Notes: generated from the sequence alone by a model not told the origin. A stretch of 64,000 nt of DNA from Cellulophaga sp. F20128 (GCF_023015805.1 NZ_JALKBA010000006.1:62001-126000); one strand, 5' to 3'. Positions 32,323-42,050 are shown, counted from the stretch's first letter. A program made the numbers and translations.

Positions 32323-33012
32323 CACCATCTAGTAGAAATTGGTGCAGACGAGATAATATAACATTATGTTTCTTTAAACAACCATTTGTGGTTTTAGGCA
32401 GTTGAGTGTTCCAAACGTGAACTATAATAATTGAGATCGTTAATACTGAAAAGAATAAAATCTATAGAAATAAGTGATAGTTAGTCCTCATAAAAGATCG
32501 CTGATTAAAAAATACTTCTTCGAATTCTCATATAATATTAATAATGATAATGAAGTAGCAACCATTTCAGATTTTGAGCGATTTAAATCTCTGAATTAGC
32601 AAAGCAATATTCTTTGGCGGACAGCTACAACAGGGACAATGGACCTATTGTTTTGCAATAGATTATAGAGAGTCCAAAACAAGACAAAGGAAAAGCCCTA
32701 TTCCAGTGCTCTATGCAAATTAATAGTTTTTTCATTTACTAGAATTTGCTACTCACCTACTCACCTAAAAGTTTGGTTTTTTTTGCTAAATTAGGGGTTT
32801 AACCCTGCAACTAATACTACACCTAGCTATTATGGACTTTTTTTATTAAAACACCTTATAGTTCTCCTCTTTTTCTATATAAAGTTATTTAACACAAACT
32901 ATGGAAACACCTTCTGCTTCATTCATTAAAAACCCTCCTATTTATATTTAAAATCATATATTTAGTGAAACTAAACGCTAATGTTAAAATTCATTAGAAA
33001 AATTTGTAAAAA
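32323..33012. other. Long gene-poor stretch
   Basis: It begins within GGCATAAC, the left end of a decayed attC-like site. It holds a ~40-codon open frame near 32475-32600 (VIVSPHKRSLIKKYFF...) that I cannot support as a gene, and a decayed core TTTTTGCTAAATTAGGGG around 32777-32795. Otherwise nothing is recognised. Confidence 0.5.
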
Positions 33013-33693
33013 ATGAAAGGTATCATCATCGCATTAATTTTTACAGGAATTTTGATTTCTTGTAATTCTGCCGACAAAACTAAAAACGGAACTGAGAAAT
33101 CTGCCGAAACGGAAATCTTAACCTCTAGTGACTCTATAGCCGTGGCAAAAAATTATACTACCATAGATACTGATGAAGCCTTGATTGCAACAGCATTAAT
33201 GGCTGCTCCAAAAGCAAGCAGAACCGGATGTAAAGTTATTGGATACAATATGGCTGGCGAATTTGTAACGCTAAGAGAAGGAGATAATGAATTTATTGTG
33301 CTCGCAGATAACCCCAATCAGAAAGGATTTAATGCCGCATGTTATCACAAAGAGCTTGAACCCTTTATGGCGCGAGGAAGAGCCTTAAAAGCAGCAGGAA
33401 AATCAGGACCAGAAATTTTTGCGATACGAGAAGCAGAAGTGAAATCGGGCCAACTTCATATACCTACGGGAGCAACCTTGCATATCTACTACGGAACAAA
33501 AACATTGTATAACCCTAAAACTTCAGAAGTGGAAGATGCGCAACTCCGTTATGTGGTGTATATGCCTTGGGCAACATCGGCATCTACTGGTTTACCAGAG
33601 ATCCCAGCCGCAAAAAACCATCCTTGGCTTATGAATCCAGGAACACATAGAGCGCATATTATGATTTCACCTTTAGCAGAAGATAGTGAATAA
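33013..33693 (+). CDS. Lipoprotein of unknown function
   Basis: A 226-residue protein with a lipoprotein signal and lipobox LISC (Cys17). A Ser/Thr/Glu-rich linker follows, then a ~170-residue domain (ASRTGCKVIGYNMAGEFVTLREGDNEFIVLADN, CYHKELEPFMARGRALKAAG, PAAKNHPWLMNPGTHRAHIMI). The paired Cys and several His residues could bind metal, but I recognise no family. It is probably periplasmic. Confidence 0.75.
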   Translation: MKGIIIALIFTGILISCNSADKTKNGTEKSAETEILTSSDSIAVAKNYTTIDTDEALIATALMAAPKASRTGCKVIGYNMAGEFVTLREGDNEFIVLADNPNQKGFNAACYHKELEPFMARGRALKAAGKSGPEIFAIREAEVKSGQLHIPTGATLHIYYGTKTLYNPKTSEVEDAQLRYVVYMPWATSASTGLPEIPAAKNHPWLMNPGTHRAHIMISPLAEDSE

Positions 33694-33984
33694 ATAAAAA
33701 AAGATATAGCTGCTCAAAACAGCATAATAAGAGACACCTATAAAAGCACAACCTTCGACAGTTTAAATCACTAAAAATAAGGTATTTAAAAACTTATTGC
33801 ACCGTACCAAATCCATGTAAAAAGAGAGGAGGTTTTTGCGAAGCTTCTAGCTTGTATCCGGTTTTTAATAGTTAATTAGGTCGTTAATATACAGAACAAA
33901 CCATACACGAGCACCTGAGCAACACCCTAACAAAACTTCAAAAGATAAAACAACAGAAATTCAACTGAATTAATAGTAGCACGA

Positions 33985-34935
33985 TTATTTTAAATACTGA
34001 ATCAAATATGCAATCACCAAACTCACCACAAGTCCGATATTTACTTTGCCAAAATCTTTGGCAATGATGATGTAGGTGAATTTTATTTTCTTTTTATTCA
34101 ATAAATAGGTTATCCCTAATTCCCTTCCTGCCAAAATTCCAATAAATACCCAAGTTGTGCTCATGGGAATTGAATTGAGGTTGCCAAATACAAATAGAAA
34201 AACACCATAGATTAAGTCAATAATTGTGGCAGAACGAATATTCTTGGTGTTCGATTTTTGATTGACTATTTCCTGAATCTTTCCGCCCCGTTTCCTGAAA
34301 ATATAAGCCATAATCAGAAGAATGCAGCCCAATGAGATTAAGAGTTGTTCAAGGGAGAGTTTTCTTGGAAGAAAAACATAAATATTCGCAAAATCCTGAA
34401 TCAGCCATTGCGACCATAAAAATCCGGTAGAAAACCATTGCGCCACTAACCAATAATGCTTCTTTTTATGTTTATCGAGTTTAGCGAGAGAAAATTTAGA
34501 TTCAAATTTTCTTGAAATAACAACATAGACCACCATGGCAAAGACAAAGGAAATTGCATACCCAAAGACCGATTTTAATATCATTTTTTCTATGATCATA
34601 CCCGAAGAAAAAATACTTAAAATCATAAACGTGGTACTCACAGGAATTCCAAATCGAGTGATGGCTAGCAGGGCAATGGGTGCTAACAGATACCACCATG
34701 CTACTGTTTCTGGTAACGGTATGTTCGCCAATCTACCATAAGACACATCACCATCATTTACATACCATCCGTAACACAGGGTTATGGATAGAATACCGAT
34801 AGCAAAAAGCCAAAGCCACCACCATTTTACCTTAAAATTTGAAGATATAAACGTACCTAGCGTCTGAATAACATCGTTGGCAATCACCGAATAGGCAGAA
34901 ATAATAAAACCAATATACCCAATAACCAATTCCAT
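33985..34935 (-). CDS. PiT-like inorganic phosphate/ion transporter (divergent)
   Basis: A 316-residue polytopic membrane protein with about nine hydrophobic segments. Two internally related halves carry ANDVIQTLGTFISSN and GIPVSTTFMILSIFSSGMI in the first, and FGNLNSIPMSTTWVFIGILAGRELG in the second, matching the duplicated PiT signature (GxPVSTTH). The usual His is replaced by Phe and Trp, so substrate or coupling may differ. It is the only minus-strand gene between 20 and 39.9 kb. Confidence 0.7.
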   Translation of the reverse strand: MELVIGYIGFIISAYSVIANDVIQTLGTFISSNFKVKWWWLWLFAIGILSITLCYGWYVNDGDVSYGRLANIPLPETVAWWYLLAPIALLAITRFGIPVSTTFMILSIFSSGMIIEKMILKSVFGYAISFVFAMVVYVVISRKFESKFSLAKLDKHKKKHYWLVAQWFSTGFLWSQWLIQDFANIYVFLPRKLSLEQLLISLGCILLIMAYIFRKRGGKIQEIVNQKSNTKNIRSATIIDLIYGVFLFVFGNLNSIPMSTTWVFIGILAGRELGITYLLNKKKIKFTYIIIAKDFGKVNIGLVVSLVIAYLIQYLK

Positions 34936-35125
34936 AAGTGCATAAATAAAAGCACAGTAAATGTAGGGGGAAATTGATATGAAAAAATGCGATGTAAGAA
35001 AGATTTTTAAAAATTAATTTTTATGAATTTCTTAACGTACAATAGCGCTACATTTGTTCAATAATCCTCTAAAAATGCAAGGCATTAAGTGTTTATAAAA
35101 GCGCCACTAAATGTTTTTTAAAATC

Positions 35126-36134
35126 ATTGGCAACGGCTCAATATTACCAAAACAAACTAAAATTAAAGACTTTAAATACTCATGCAACACCTAACCCCTT
35201 GGATTGTACTTATCTCCTACCTGCTTGCACTTTTGTTGATTGACTTTTTTGTTTTACACAAAAAAAATCGTGTAACTTCAGTAAAGAGAGCCATTTTTGA
35301 AACTATTTTCTTTATCATCAATGCCTTATTATTTTCAGGCCTGATTTATTATTTTTATGATACGTCTCTTGTAGCAAATGCAAATAATCTTGAACCCGCC
35401 CAAGCTGTAGTTAAATACTTAACAGGCTATCTTATTGAGCTCTCCTTAAGTGTAGACAACCTTTTCGTTATCGCCATTATCTTTACGTCCTTTAAAATTC
35501 CAAGACAATACCAGCACAAATTGCTTTTTCTTGGAATTCTAGGAGCCATCATTTTTCGTGCGATATTAATTAGTGTGGGATTGATACTTTTAGATAAAAT
35601 TCACGGAATGAGTATTGTTTTTGGCTTGTTTTTATTGTTTACAGCCTTTAAAATGTTGAAAAAAGAGAGTGAACACAAAGACATTGAGGAACCCAAAGGG
35701 GTGATGAAATTTTTTCGATTCAGCAAGGAATTGCATGATGGAAAATACATAACCAAGGTCAATGGGAAACGAGTTTTTACAGCACTTTTTGGAGCATTGA
35801 TAACAATAGAATTTACTGATTTACTTTTTGCTTTAGATAGTATTCCTGCAATTTTTGCGGTGACTACAGACCCCTTTATTGTTTATAGTTCAAATATATT
35901 TGCAATTATGGGCCTAAGGTCACTTTACTTTTTCCTTTCAAATATGTTGGAGAAATTTGTTTATTTGAAGTACAGTGTTTTCGCAATACTAATATTTGTT
36001 TCGGTGAAATTGATGACAGCTAGCTTAATTGAAATTCCCGAATGGTTTTCACTGCTATTTATTGGAATTTCACTCTCAGCAGGAATTTACAGCTCAACCA
36101 TTACTATTAAATCGAAATAAAGTCAGTTGCCAAC
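35126..36134. repeat. Matched ends flanking the terC gene
   Basis: ATTGGCAAC (35126-35134) before and GTTGCCAAC (36126-36134) after the gene are reverse complements apart from the first G, the same cassette-type arrangement seen from 21 kb onwards. Confidence 0.5.
35182..36120 (+). CDS. TerC family membrane protein
   Basis: A 312-residue protein of the TerC/Alx family, linked to metal (manganese, calcium) handling and tellurite resistance. It has about eight transmembrane helices. Family motifs: TGYLIELSLSVDNLFVIAII (acidic residues in the membrane), LGILGAIIFRAILI, ITIEFTDLLFALDSIPAIFAVT and NIFAIMGLRSLYFFLSNM. It is cassette-like by its matched flanks. Confidence 0.92.
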   Translation: MQHLTPWIVLISYLLALLLIDFFVLHKKNRVTSVKRAIFETIFFIINALLFSGLIYYFYDTSLVANANNLEPAQAVVKYLTGYLIELSLSVDNLFVIAIIFTSFKIPRQYQHKLLFLGILGAIIFRAILISVGLILLDKIHGMSIVFGLFLLFTAFKMLKKESEHKDIEEPKGVMKFFRFSKELHDGKYITKVNGKRVFTALFGALITIEFTDLLFALDSIPAIFAVTTDPFIVYSSNIFAIMGLRSLYFFLSNMLEKFVYLKYSVFAILIFVSVKLMTASLIEIPEWFSLLFIGISLSAGIYSSTITIKSK

Positions 36135-36242
36135 ACAGGATTTTGAAATTATTAATTCAATTCAAATTTAAAACGATTGCGAAATTAAAGGCTGATAAAA
36201 TTCTTTAGTGGAATAATGCGGGATAGCCAAAAACCGACCAAA

Positions 36243-36768
36243 ATGAAAACCAAACCAGATTAACAAGGCAATTGACTTTCGTTGTAATGTTGCTCACATT
36301 GACTTTAACAACGTAAAGTTGTGAACAAAAGGAAAAGAAACAAGTAAAGAAGTTGAAAAAGAAATAGTTATTAAATCTGAAAAACCTGAATACTTCTTGC
36401 TTCGACCTGAAGTGGAAAAGGCCTACGGATATTCGCATGCTGTCAAAATTGGGAATGCGATTAAAATTTCTGGTGCTGTAAGTATGGACGATGATGGAAA
36501 TCCAACTGCCATAGGCGATTTTGGGCAACAAATGAAAAATTGTTATGCAGATTTAGAAAAAATACTAAAACATTTTGGTTGCACTTTTGACGACGTAGTT
36601 GTGGAAAATATTTTTACAACCGATATGGCCTTGTTTATTGAAAACGCAGCTTACAGAAATGAAATTTACACCAAACAATTTCCAACAGGTTCTTGGGTTG
36701 GCGTAAAAGAATTGGTACTCCCTGAATTTTTGATTGAAATTGAATTGGAAGCACATAAATCAGAATAA
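36243..36768 (+). pseudogene. RidA/YjgF-family protein with broken lipoprotein leader
   Basis: The Rid core is intact from ~36337 (KEVEKEIVIKSEKPEYFLLRPEVEKAYGYSHAVKIG...) to the stop at 36768. Upstream, a signal peptide and lipobox can be read only across two frameshifts and one stop: MKTKP, then LTRQLTFVVMLLTLTLTT-stop-SCEQKEKKQ, then the core frame. So the gene looks like a once-exported Rid-family lipoprotein now disrupted. A cytoplasmic product could still start inside the core (a TTG at 36397). The Arg that binds substrate in RidA is replaced (FPTGSWVGV), so deaminase activity is unlikely. Confidence 0.7.
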
Positions 36769-37269
36769 AGCCTGAAGTATTGAGGATCGCAACTTCCAGT
36801 AGACAAAGTAAGGTTTTCTAATTGCGATTTATTCCTTAGAATAAGGGCTTAAACAAGTTAAAAACCACATTCAAAACCAATACATGAGCCTAAAGCCAAC
36901 AACTTCTAAATACAATTAAAGCTATACCAATATTTATTCTCTGTTTATTAGGCTCTTGCAGTTATACGGCCAAGAATTAAACTACTCAAATTACAACAGG
37001 TTGTTTTAATTGGTTAACTGTGGTTTGGTCTAATCTCCATAAATTCAATTGAGACTTGGTGTGTTGTAGAAGGTCATCCCTGGCATCATTGCTTAGTTCT
37101 ATTTGGACAAAATTTGTCGTCATCACTACAAACGGCTTAGGTTCTAATTTTTAATAGGTTCCTGATATAAGTGTTAGCGCTAAGAATATGAGTTAAGCAT
37201 TCTTCCATTTGTGTTAAGGTTCTATTTACAGCTATGGTACATTTATGATCTAATTAAAATCATAAAAAA
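36769..37269. other. Intergenic stretch, no gene seen
   Basis: 500 bp without a supported gene. An AAGCCAAC at 36893-36900 resembles attC-like left ends in this region, but I cannot pair it with a right end. Nothing else is recognised. Confidence 0.45.
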
Positions 37270-37857
37270 ATGAAAACTAAAATAGCAACATTAATGGCTC
37301 TTGTATTTTTTACAGCCATTGCATGTAAAAATGATAAAAAAACAGTGGAAGGTAGTGATACCAAAGATGCTGTAGTGGAACAAGAAAAAACCATGACGTA
37401 TCCACAAACAAAAGTGTTAAAAGTTCAATTGTTTGCCAAGAGCAACAGTAATGTTACTGGCGAAGTGGTCTTTACACAAAAAGATGACAAAGTAGTAATG
37501 GTAGCCAATTTACAAGGTTTAACTCCGGGTGAACACGCGATGCATTTGCACGAAAAGGCAGATTGCAGTTCTGACGACGCTAAATCAACTGGTGGACACT
37601 GGAACCCGGAAGATAAATTACACGGCAAATGGGGCGACGAAAATGGATATCACAGCGGTGATATTGGTAACCTTACTGCAGATTCTGACGGCAATGCAAC
37701 CATGACTATGGAAACCGATCTATGGGCCATTGGCGGTGATGATGAAAATAAAAATATAATGGGTAGAGGAATAATTGTACATGAAAAAGCAGATGACTTT
37801 ACAACGCAACCAACAGGTGCTGCTGGAGGAAGAGTAGCTTGTGGAGAAATTAAATAA
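37270..37857 (+). CDS. sodC: Cu/Zn superoxide dismutase, lipoprotein
   Basis: Periplasmic or outer-membrane enzyme dismutating superoxide. The 195-residue precursor has a lipobox TAIAC (Cys20) and an acidic linker. The Cu/Zn SOD core shows LTPGEHAMHLHEKADCSS with two copper His, GGHWNPEDKLHG with bridging and zinc His, GYHSGDIGNLTAD with zinc ligands, and IIVHEKADD with the last copper His, ending GGRVACGEI with the disulfide partner Cys. Confidence 0.95.
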   Translation: MKTKIATLMALVFFTAIACKNDKKTVEGSDTKDAVVEQEKTMTYPQTKVLKVQLFAKSNSNVTGEVVFTQKDDKVVMVANLQGLTPGEHAMHLHEKADCSSDDAKSTGGHWNPEDKLHGKWGDENGYHSGDIGNLTADSDGNATMTMETDLWAIGGDDENKNIMGRGIIVHEKADDFTTQPTGAAGGRVACGEIK

Positions 37858-38166
37858 AAAATCTCTTACAATTTGGGGTACATGGCAACAATGCTAATTC
37901 TGACAATTGTCTTTTCCATAAACACCCCAAGTTTTAAGCACAAAAGGCACAGTAAAAAGCCCTAGACAAGGGCTCTTAAGTTAATGGCTATTTTCTATTT
38001 TGCTTTACCCCCCATTTTTACTTTTAAAATCGCTTTATAGGCAACTACTTTCAGGGAGGTTTCGTTTTTATTTGTTACATTAGTTGCTTTACCAACTGTC
38101 TGTCAAAAACCAAACGTCAGCAACCATATCCAAACACGATAGCGATAACCTAAGAATTATTTATCC
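37858..38166. other. Intergenic stretch between sodC and the OsmC gene
   Basis: A short hairpin AGCCCT-AGACA-AGGGCT lies at 37958-37974, with a weak T run; it is possibly a terminator. A decayed core TTTTTATTTGTTACATTAG (38064-38082) matches the attC-like cores to the left. There is no gene. Confidence 0.45.
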
Positions 38167-38571
38167 ATGCAGTATACCAGTAAAGCAAGCTCTTCTTCAA
38201 AAAATGATGCAACCTTAAAAATTAAAGATTCAGAAATTGATTTTGGGACTACTCCAGAATCCGCGGATAATTTGCCAAACCCCGCGGAATTATTTTTAGG
38301 TTCATTTGCAGCCTGTATTCTTAAAAATGTAGAACGCTTTTCTGTTTTAATGAATTTTGAATACACTAGTGCTGAAATAACCGTAAAAGCAACACGCCTA
38401 GAAAAACCACCTAGGATGGACGAAATACATTATGAATTAAAAATACACAGTCAGGACAATAGCTTAAATCTTAATTTACTCCAAAAGAATATTGAAAAAT
38501 TTGGAACAATCTTTAACACTGTTAAGATATCCTGCACCATCAGTGGTGCAATTAAACAGATATCGGAATGA
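38167..38571 (+). CDS. OsmC family protein
   Basis: A 134-residue cytoplasmic protein of the OsmC/Ohr superfamily, thiol peroxidases for organic hydroperoxides. Pattern: NPAELFLGSFAACILKNVERFSVLMN with the first Cys, then TVKATRLEKPPRMDEIHYEL and VKISCTISGAIK with the second Cys. It is closer to the stand-alone OsmC-like subgroup than to Ohr. Confidence 0.85.
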   Translation: MQYTSKASSSSKNDATLKIKDSEIDFGTTPESADNLPNPAELFLGSFAACILKNVERFSVLMNFEYTSAEITVKATRLEKPPRMDEIHYELKIHSQDNSLNLNLLQKNIEKFGTIFNTVKISCTISGAIKQISE

Positions 38572-38908
38572 ATTCCTGGCTTACGCCGTGTACAATAAGC
38601 CCCAACAACTACCCTTAAAAAAGCAGCAAAGCTATTTCCGCAAAAATCGCAACTATAGCCTTTAAAAGAGCAGCTACAAAGGCCAAAAGAGTGCAGTCTG
38701 ATTTTAAGGGATTACGCTAGAAAAATAGCACATATCTCAAGAGTAGTACTCATTACATATTTTTATAAATACATTGTAGTCAAAATTTCTATACTCCCTA
38801 TTTTACCAAGATTTAAGATTGTATTTGGTACATTAGTTGCTTGAAAACAATGTAAGGCGGATGCATTACTTTAGTTCAATATAGTATGAAAACGTATAAA
38901 CCAATACA
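38572..38908. other. Intergenic stretch before the patatin gene
   Basis: There is no gene. GTATTTGGTACATTAGTTGC at 38821-38840 is a decayed copy of the core seen at the attC-like sites; it is the rightmost one in the window. Confidence 0.45.
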
Positions 38909-39808
38909 ATGAAAAATATAGCGTTAGTTTTATCAGGTGGTGGTGCAAGGGGAATTGCGCATATAGGTGTGATAGAAGAATTGGAAAAACTAGGGTATAC
39001 CATTCACTCCATAACAGGAACTTCTATGGGAGCCCTGGTTGGTGGTGTTTATGCCGCTGGAAATTTGAAAGGATTTAAACAATGGCTTTTAAATCTAGAT
39101 AAGGTAGAAATTTTTAAACTAATTGATTTTACCTTAATTAACAAAGGCTTTGTTAAAGGAGACAGAGTGTTTAACGAACTTAAAGAATTTATTCCAGACA
39201 TAAATATAGAGGATTTAAAAATTAGTTTTTCGGCCATTGCCACAGACATCACCAACAAACAAGAAATGGTCTTTACAGAAGGTAATCTGTTACATGCAAT
39301 ACGAGCATCTATATCAATCCCCAGTATCTTTACGCCAGTATTAAATGGCAACGCTATTCTTGTTGATGGTGGTATTATAAATAATATTCCAATTAATCAT
39401 GCAAAGCGAATTGCCAATGATATTTTAATTGCTGTAAATGTCAATGCCAACATTCCCCCAGCGAAAATAATTACTAGTACTAAAGAAAACACAGAAAAGC
39501 ATATCATGCATCAAAGTCTATTGCAAAGTTTTAACCAAAAGCTTCATAAATTACTACCATCGGAAAAGAAAAATAGTTTGGGGTATTTTGATATTATGAA
39601 TAGCTCTTTTGAAATGATGAGAGATCAATTGGTTAAATTAAACCTTGAAATTAATCCCCCCGATATTTTAATTGAAACCTCCCGTAGTATCTGTAGTATC
39701 TATGATTTTTACAAGGCACATGAATTGATTGAAAAAGGGCATCAAGCAACAGCAATACGGTTAAAGAATTATGAAAATTCAACACCAACATTGACTAAAA
39801 ACGAATAA
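38909..39808 (+). CDS. Patatin-like phospholipase
   Basis: A 299-residue cytoplasmic acyl hydrolase of the patatin/RssA type. The oxyanion motif GGGARG (residues 10-15), the nucleophile GTSMG (Ser39) and the catalytic Asp in DGG (Asp153) are all present. There is no signal peptide or membrane anchor, so it is likely cytoplasmic, acting on membrane lipids. Confidence 0.93.
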   Translation: MKNIALVLSGGGARGIAHIGVIEELEKLGYTIHSITGTSMGALVGGVYAAGNLKGFKQWLLNLDKVEIFKLIDFTLINKGFVKGDRVFNELKEFIPDINIEDLKISFSAIATDITNKQEMVFTEGNLLHAIRASISIPSIFTPVLNGNAILVDGGIINNIPINHAKRIANDILIAVNVNANIPPAKIITSTKENTEKHIMHQSLLQSFNQKLHKLLPSEKKNSLGYFDIMNSSFEMMRDQLVKLNLEINPPDILIETSRSICSIYDFYKAHELIEKGHQATAIRLKNYENSTPTLTKNE

Positions 39809-39936
39809 GCAACTTGCTCCTAAGCCTACCAAAGTTAAAAACATCCTTCTGAGCGTACCCTTAAGTTTGGAGCACATTTATAGCAACTAAAAATAGTTTT
39901 GCTTAAGGTGGTTGTAAAAATGAAACAATTATCGCA

Positions 39937-40500
39937 TTACTCTTTTTCACCCCAAGGGGCTCCCGGAGCTTCTATTTCTTTAGTAAGATCAAATTTCACC
40001 GAAAAATAGCGCTCTGTTCCAACCCTTCGCAAATTATATGTAAAGATCGTTTTATCAACTGTAACCCACCAAACGTTATTGGAAGCATATGGGATTAAGT
40101 CTGCTGTTTGCTGGTCTGCAGGAAAAACCTGAATATGAGCTAAACCTGTATTTGGATTGGTACCACCATATTGGGTAACCTCATCAGGAGAACCATCTGT
40201 ATGTCTATGATCGTGTTTTAAACTGAGTATCTGCTCCTTACTTTTACGAAAAACCCAAGTACGCGATTTATCGTCTCCTACAAAAAAAGGAATACGAATG
40301 GTGTTTGCTTCACAAGAACGAACATGCATCACTAGTTTTTCTCCCATAAAACCATCGCCTTCTTTGCCCCCTGCTACTATTTCTCCTTCATAGGCTTTTC
40401 CACAATGCTCTTTTAAGCTGTTCCAGAATAACTCTGAATTAGGGACCTCTTGGGCCATTAATTGTAACGGAACTAAAATTAAAAATAGAATTTTTCTCAT
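39937..40500 (-). CDS. Secreted protein of unknown function
   Basis: A 187-residue protein with a signal peptide (cleavage after LQLMAQ). The mature part has CGKAYEGEIVAGG, MHVRSCEANTIRIPFFVGDDKSRTWVFRKS, and LKHDHRHTDGSPDEVTQYGG. It looks like a compact beta-rich periplasmic protein with two Cys. No family is recognised. Confidence 0.75.
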   Translation of the reverse strand: MRKILFLILVPLQLMAQEVPNSELFWNSLKEHCGKAYEGEIVAGGKEGDGFMGEKLVMHVRSCEANTIRIPFFVGDDKSRTWVFRKSKEQILSLKHDHRHTDGSPDEVTQYGGTNPNTGLAHIQVFPADQQTADLIPYASNNVWWVTVDKTIFTYNLRRVGTERYFSVKFDLTKEIEAPGAPWGEKE

Positions 40501-40676
40501 GCTTCTTGTTATTTTAAATACAAACCCCTGAACGAGCTAAAATAGAAAAAACAATTTGGAGATACTTATAAAATTACTCTAATTTTCAAGGAGTAAGATT
40601 TACCTCCTATTTACTTCTAAAAAAGTGTCTTTAGACTCCGATTTATTTTTTAATTTTATAAGGTAAAGCTTAGTCC

Positions 40677-41042
40677 ATGTCCACAAACACAAAAGCCATT
40701 GCCTTTTTAAATGATGCCTATCGCGCAGATATCGGTAGTTCCCGGAACAGTTACCCCGATATTAAAGGAAAATGTACCATAAGTACAGAAATTTCTAGCC
40801 TATCCGATATACATGTCGCAGAAATCATATATAGGACCCAGTCCTTTAACGGTTTTGATAAATATAACGATCCTAATGGGGAACACAAACAAGGTCGTTT
40901 TTATTATGCTGCTATTGCCATGGATGTGGTATGGGAGATACATTACTACAGGGATTATTTTGACAAAATCCCTTGTGAAGATCCTTCCGATGTATCAAAA
41001 ACGATTCGGCATTTATTGATTACGCTTGCCCCTAGAACATAA
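40677..41042 (+). CDS. Conserved hypothetical protein
   Basis: A 121-residue soluble protein. HVAEIIYRTQSFNGFDKYNDPNGEHKQGRF and the closing KTIRHLLITLAPRT are its most patterned parts. It may be a small regulatory or enzyme-accessory protein of a flavobacterial family I cannot name. It ends at a terminator shared with the convergent purC gene. Confidence 0.65.
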   Translation: MSTNTKAIAFLNDAYRADIGSSRNSYPDIKGKCTISTEISSLSDIHVAEIIYRTQSFNGFDKYNDPNGEHKQGRFYYAAIAMDVVWEIHYYRDYFDKIPCEDPSDVSKTIRHLLITLAPRT

Positions 41043-41068
41043 AATGGCCACCAATTGGCAGCCATTTT
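41041..41068. terminator. Bidirectional terminator
   Basis: AAAATGGC and GCCATTTT form a perfect 8-bp stem. The hairpin overlaps the stop of the gene at 40677 and lies 22 bp from the purC stop, so it can serve both strands. Confidence 0.7.
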
Positions 41069-41090
41069 ATATCCTTCAAAATTAAGGCAA

Positions 41091-42041
41091 TTATAAGGTC
41101 TTTAAACATTTTAAAACATTCCCTTCTATTCTAGTCTTAATATTAGAAACATCGGCCTTAACAAATTGTTCTCCCGTGATGTTTTCATACAATTCTATAT
41201 AGCGTTCAGAGACTGTTGTTATATACTCATCTGTCATTTCTGGTAATGCCTGTCCTTCTAACCCTTGAAAGCCATTGCTTATTAACCACTGCCGTACAAA
41301 CTCTTTTGACAATTGTTTTTGTCCTTCTCCCCTTTCTTGGCGCTCGGCATACCCATCTGCATAAAAATACCGAGAAGAGTCTGGGGTATGAATCTCATCA
41401 ATCAATACAATTTTTCCATCTATGGTTTTGCCAAATTCATATTTGGTATCCACTAAAATTAAACCACGTTTTGCCGCTATTTCTGTTCCTCTTTGGAATA
41501 ATGCATGGGTATAGGTTTCTAATTGTTTATAATCCACCTCAGAAACGATACCCCGTTTTATGATGTCCTCTCTTGATATATCTTCATCGTGATCTCCCAT
41601 TTCTGCCTTTGTCGCTGGGGTAATTATAGGAATAGGAAACTTATCGTTCTCTTTTAGGCCTTCTGGCATTGCTACCCCACACAAGACTCTTTTTCCGAGC
41701 TTATATTCCCGTGCCGCGTGACCAGACATATAACCACGTATCACCATCTCAACCTTAAAAGGTTCACAAGCGTGACCAATAGCCACATTGGCGTCTGGGG
41801 TTGCCATGAGCCAGTTGGGAACAATATCTGCCGTCTCATTCATCATTTTGGTGGCAATCTGATTCAGGATCTGCCCCTTATACGGTATCCCTTTTGGCAT
41901 TACAACATCAAAAGCAGAAAGCCTATCTGTTGCTACCATTACCATAATATCATTCGCTAAGCGATATACCTCTCTTACTTTTCCCTTGTATACATCTATT
42001 TGGTTTGGAAATTCAAAATCTGTATTTGTTATTGTATTCAT
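41091..42041 (-). CDS. purC: Phosphoribosylaminoimidazole-succinocarboxamide synthase
   Basis: Purine biosynthesis enzyme joining CAIR and aspartate with ATP to form SAICAR. The 316-residue long form shows [73 protein letters not shown] and [19 protein letters not shown], all conserved. It lies 9 bp from phoH on the same strand, in an operon with it. Confidence 0.97.
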   Translation of the reverse strand: MNTITNTDFEFPNQIDVYKGKVREVYRLANDIMVMVATDRLSAFDVVMPKGIPYKGQILNQIATKMMNETADIVPNWLMATPDANVAIGHACEPFKVEMVIRGYMSGHAAREYKLGKRVLCGVAMPEGLKENDKFPIPIITPATKAEMGDHDEDISREDIIKRGIVSEVDYKQLETYTHALFQRGTEIAAKRGLILVDTKYEFGKTIDGKIVLIDEIHTPDSSRYFYADGYAERQERGEGQKQLSKEFVRQWLISNGFQGLEGQALPEMTDEYITTVSERYIELYENITGEQFVKADVSNIKTRIEGNVLKCLKTL

Positions 42042-42050
42042 ACTGCCTTT

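Noticed and set aside
32475-32600. ~40-codon open frame beginning at GTG
   Set aside because: It is short, has no recognised motif, and lies in a decayed stretch.
20000-39000. Integron integrase or other recombinase gene
   Set aside because: Looked for tyrosine and serine recombinase patterns in all the proteins of the region and found none; the array is therefore described as integrase-less within this window.
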